Assembly: GCA_963556255.1 (NCBI GenBank)
Contig: OY744608.1
Span: 14,983,140-15,047,139, forward strand
Length of the DNA: 64,000 bases
Source of the DNA: Allolobophora icterica
Taxonomy: Eukaryota > Annelida > Clitellata > Crassiclitellata > Lumbricidae
Direction: 5' to 3'
Shown here: positions 60,520 to 64,000 of the stretch, piece by piece
Layout: each line of letters starts with the position of its first letter
Numbering within the stretch: position 1 is the first letter of the stretch
Notes under the pieces: model-generated
What the model was told of the DNA's origin: nothing
Databases searched by the model: none
Seen by the model: the letters and a program-made list of their open reading frames with translations, nothing else
Position numbers and translations under genes: made by a program

Positions 60520-61390
60520 TCCAGGTGTCCTCTCAAGTCTTCAGACGCCGTCTCGCTTTGCCGTTCATTCAATGGAGAAGGCGAACGAGGAGGATTGAAA
60601 TCTCGCGTGAAATAGTCGACTCTTTGATCGCCGCAACTACGCACCATCATGCGATAAGTGGATTGCGTCCGGTACTTTATAAGGAACTCATTGTCCTTTA
60701 CGAAAGTAGATCTACGGCAGAGAGAGAGAGAGAGTTCGATAAGAGGCGATGGCCTGGCGCTAAGCACGCGTCGGTGGAGAGTCGGGCTCCCTACGTTTCT
60801 CGCCGGTGCATCGTCGACTGCAGTTGCGTTCGTTCGCTCGTTCGTGCGTGCCTCCGCCGAGCGTCGGCTCGAGCGATTCCAAACATGGCTTCGATAAATG
60901 CCAATGACAAGAGGCCGAACTCATCGCGCTCTTACACGCCGCAACAATATATTAATCTGAGTGTCATAGATTATTAGCCCGTAAATTCATCCAGGTAGCG
61001 GATCGGCTCCTCCTCTCGGCGCGTCTCATCCCGGGAGCCGGGTACAGGGCCGCACAGGACCCGGCCGAAGCTGGTCTTTATCAGACGCGTCGACAGGGCG
61101 CTATCGGTCCCGGGGGACGGTGCCTAGGGCTCGGTGGCTCTCGGGCAGACAGTCTCAATCAGCCCCATCTGGTTATCGCCAGGCAAAGTGTTGGCCCGTA
61201 CCGAGCGGCGGCGGTGGCGGCGGCGGGCCAAGAGGAATGGCGCGAACTAAATCATTATCGGACTGTGCGTCGGCGAGCGGGCACCTGTCAGCAGAGGATC
61301 CGTCTCAGTTAACGAGACTCTGTCGTTCGCAGATGCTTCCAAGTCCAACGTCATCCCTTGTTTCAGCTCTCAGTCTCAAGCACGCCTATA
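60520..61390 (-). promoter_or_regulatory. GC/CpG-rich block upstream of SCUBE
   Basis: This block is clearly richer in CG dinucleotides than the surrounding AT-rich DNA, especially 60740-60890 and 61010-61300. It lies directly 5' of the first SCUBE coding exon, which fits a promoter or non-coding first exon. Open frames on both strands here show no recognisable protein. Confidence 0.35.
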
Positions 61391-61489
61391 ATATGTAGGC
61401 CTACTTTGTCGGCGGCTTCAGGCCTCAACATACATGCGTAGGCTACATGTATACGTAGACATTCAAAGGATCCCTATGCATGCTTACTT

Positions 61490-62546
61490 ATATGCACATA
61501 CACACATACATACATACATACACACCTACATACATACACACACATACATACATACATACACACATACATACATACATACACACATACATAGATACATACA
61601 TACACACATACATACATACACACATACATACATACACACATACATATATACACACACATACATACATACATACATACACACATACATACATACATACACA
61701 CATACATACATACATACACACATACATACACACATACACACATACATACACACATACATACATACATACACACACGCATACATACATACATGTATACATA
61801 CATACATGCAGACGTATACACAAAGTGCGACCGTACTTAACTTACCGGAATAACGTACGCGTACTGTACGTACGTTATCGAACAGAATAACGGATGCGTA
61901 TACCGTACGCGTATGTTATAATGTAATTGTAGTTGCAGAATGAACAAAATACATCTATGGAAGATACTGAACAGAAGATGAGTGATGTACACGAGTAAAT
62001 AAATTCATTATTGCTTGACTGTTTTACTGGCTGACAATGACAGGCTATAACTATAGAGCCTAGAACTAGAGCTATGTATACATAGCTATGTGCTAGTTTT
62101 GCTGGAGTTTGTTGACTTTTGTGGTGCATAATGTTATGTATTTTATTTTCGTCAACGTAAGGCATAATAATGTACGCGTACCGTAGTAGCCGTACGTACG
62201 TTATAGAAAGAAATATTAACGTACGTTCCGTACGTACGGTCGCACACTGGGCATACATCTATACATACAGAGCGTACATACAGGCATACATACATACATA
62301 CATACATACATCCATACATGCATGCATACATACATGCATGCATGCATACATACATACATACATACATACATACATACATACATACATACATACATACATA
62401 CATACATACATACATACATACATACATACACACATACACACATACATACATACCTACATACATACATACATACATACATATATACATACATACATACATA
62501 CATACATACATACATACATACATACATACATACATACATACATACA

Positions 62547-62580
<34 letters not shown>
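61490..62580. repeat. two (CATA)n arrays
   Basis: 61492-61811 and 62283-62575 upstream of SCUBE. The unique DNA between is flanked by GTACGT-rich segments (61850-61915 and 62165-62250) that are inverted relative to each other. Confidence 0.95.
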
Positions 62581-63026
62581 AATACAAAGCGTACATACAG
62601 GCATACATACAGACATATACATACACTTCAGTGCGGCCTTTTGAATGCGGCCGACCACGCGCATGCGTCATGCACCTCCACGCTATAGCACATGGCTGAC
62701 TATACTGACTAACTGTAGCCTATGCGTTATGTGCCGCTATAGTTAACCTACAATTATAATGTCTGGCAGAGTAATAGAAGGTAAAAGCCGGGCAAGGCTA
62801 GTTCGGTCAGGCTTAAGTCAGTTAAGGTCACGAGGCTATGGTAAGGTAGACGAAGAAATCCCTTGAGCTGTATAGTCATCTCTTTCAACGCGCATCATTC
62901 ACCGTTGCCTGGCTTCTGGTTTCTTTGATCTATACTTGATTTCGAACCATGGCTTTCCCAATGGATACCATCGATTGATGTCTTCGGCATTATTATAGCG
63001 CCGCTATGGATTAGATTAGATTAGTA

Positions 63027-63229
63027 CAGGGGCGTAACTTTGGTCTAAAAAGTGGGGGGTACCAATTTCTTGCATACACGAAGCAAGGCTGAGACTGCGA
63101 TCTATGGGAAGGTACAATTAAAAAAATTCATTGGCGTTGTTCAAAAAGTGGGGGTGGGGTACTGTACCCCCCAGTCCAAAAAGTGGGGGGTACGGGTACC
63201 CCTCGTACCCCCCACAAATTACGCCTATG
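63027..63229. mobile_element. hAT-like MITE (AGGCGTAA family), copy 2
   Basis: 203 bp, the reverse-orientation relative of 36266-36465, ends CAGGGGCGTAACTTTG and CATAGGCGTAATTTG, perfect 8-bp duplications GATTAGTA at 63019-63026 and 63230-63237. Upstream of SCUBE. Confidence 0.93.
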
Positions 63230-63820
63230 GATTAGTATAGGTATTCAGCGTTAGCAAATTCCAGCTATTCTTAGTCTCGCGGCGTGTGAGGGGAGGGTGA
63301 CCAGTCGCACGATGGCCCAATCGAAGGGTAGGGCTATACGAGAAAGTAAGATGTGGTTTCCATAAGTACTATAAGACAAAGCAGAGGAAGAAAAGATAAG
63401 ACAAATAGGAGAATAATTAATCGCACAAGATGTACTGTAGGCTACCTGAGCATTTAGTTGGGTCATTGTATACCTACCTTATATACATTCAACTCAGTTA
63501 ATTGAATTAAGTTAAACTATTAGGCCCCTACAAGAAGTCAACAACTGTTCAGCGTTGCACTTGGTCTACGGATGAGCTGTTTATCTGAATGTACGGCCGA
63601 CGTATATAGGCCCCTACAGCCTATAAACATTTATATAGCGCCTCAAGCCCTGTCAAAAGCGCCTTACACGCTCCTGGACAGCGCAAATCTAAACATGTGC
63701 ATCTTAAAACAAGCTGATATATGTATACCGCTGATTTTCTAGAATCGGTACACAATTTAAAACGAGAACGATTCGAGTCTTCCAAGAAGGATAGGCCCAC
63801 AACAGAGTTTCAATATATAG

Positions 63821-63933
<113 letters not shown>

Positions 63934-64000
63934 TGGATCTATTATAAGGTATATGGCAGCGCTATATAACTGTTTGATGGCATAAGGCCATAGGCCACAC

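Noticed and set aside
60525..60977. 150-residue plus-strand frame opposite the SCUBE promoter
   Set aside because: No recognisable domain; a GC-rich sequence gives long frames by chance.
61434..62699. Several frames of His-Thr-Tyr-Ile or Cys-Met-Tyr-Val
   Set aside because: Translations of (CATA)n on both strands.

Overview
This is animal nuclear DNA, probably from a marine invertebrate. Genes are split by long introns with GT-AG junctions, and the sequence is very rich in microsatellites, retroposon tails and small inverted-repeat transposons. SCUBE-type genes are best known from vertebrates and other deuterostomes, so a deuterostome is plausible, but nothing here fixes the phylum. Most long open frames in the window are translations of simple repeats and are not genes.

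Two protein genes can be assembled, both on the minus strand. (1) A complete SCUBE gene (secreted, signal peptide, CUB and EGF-like domains) runs from the ATG at 60404 to the TAA at 24144. I place 22 coding exons, all with GT-AG borders and compatible phases. Together they give 3111 nt, or 1036 residues plus stop: signal peptide, nine EGF-like domains, a cysteine-containing spacer, three GCC2/GCC3 repeats, a CUB domain and the conserved SCUBE C-terminal tail. Exons 12 and 22 are not apparent from ATG-initiated open frames and were found by reading the splice borders. (2) Downstream lies a two-exon gene for a four-pass membrane protein of the LHFPL family (12899 to 1714, 233 residues), with a 10.5-kb intron.

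Layout: 1-1713, 3' flank of LHFPL; 1714-12899, LHFPL; 12900-24143, intergenic with several transposons; 24144-60404, SCUBE; 60405-64000, upstream flank with a TATA-like box and a GC-rich block, then CATA and TA arrays. SCUBE would be made as a secreted or cell-surface glycoprotein acting outside the cell; LHFPL is an integral membrane protein. I see no direct functional link beyond adjacency and shared orientation.

The accessory DNA holds the unusual material: at least nine short hAT-like elements, most with perfect 8-bp target duplications; a piggyBac-like element nested inside one of them; a 1.1-kb palindromic element built of three concentric repeat arrays; an inverted, nearly identical copy of SCUBE EGF exon 9 within intron 11 of the same gene; several remnants of CR1/L2-like non-LTR retrotransposons; and a tRNA-derived SINE that shares its 3' tail with one of those LINE families.
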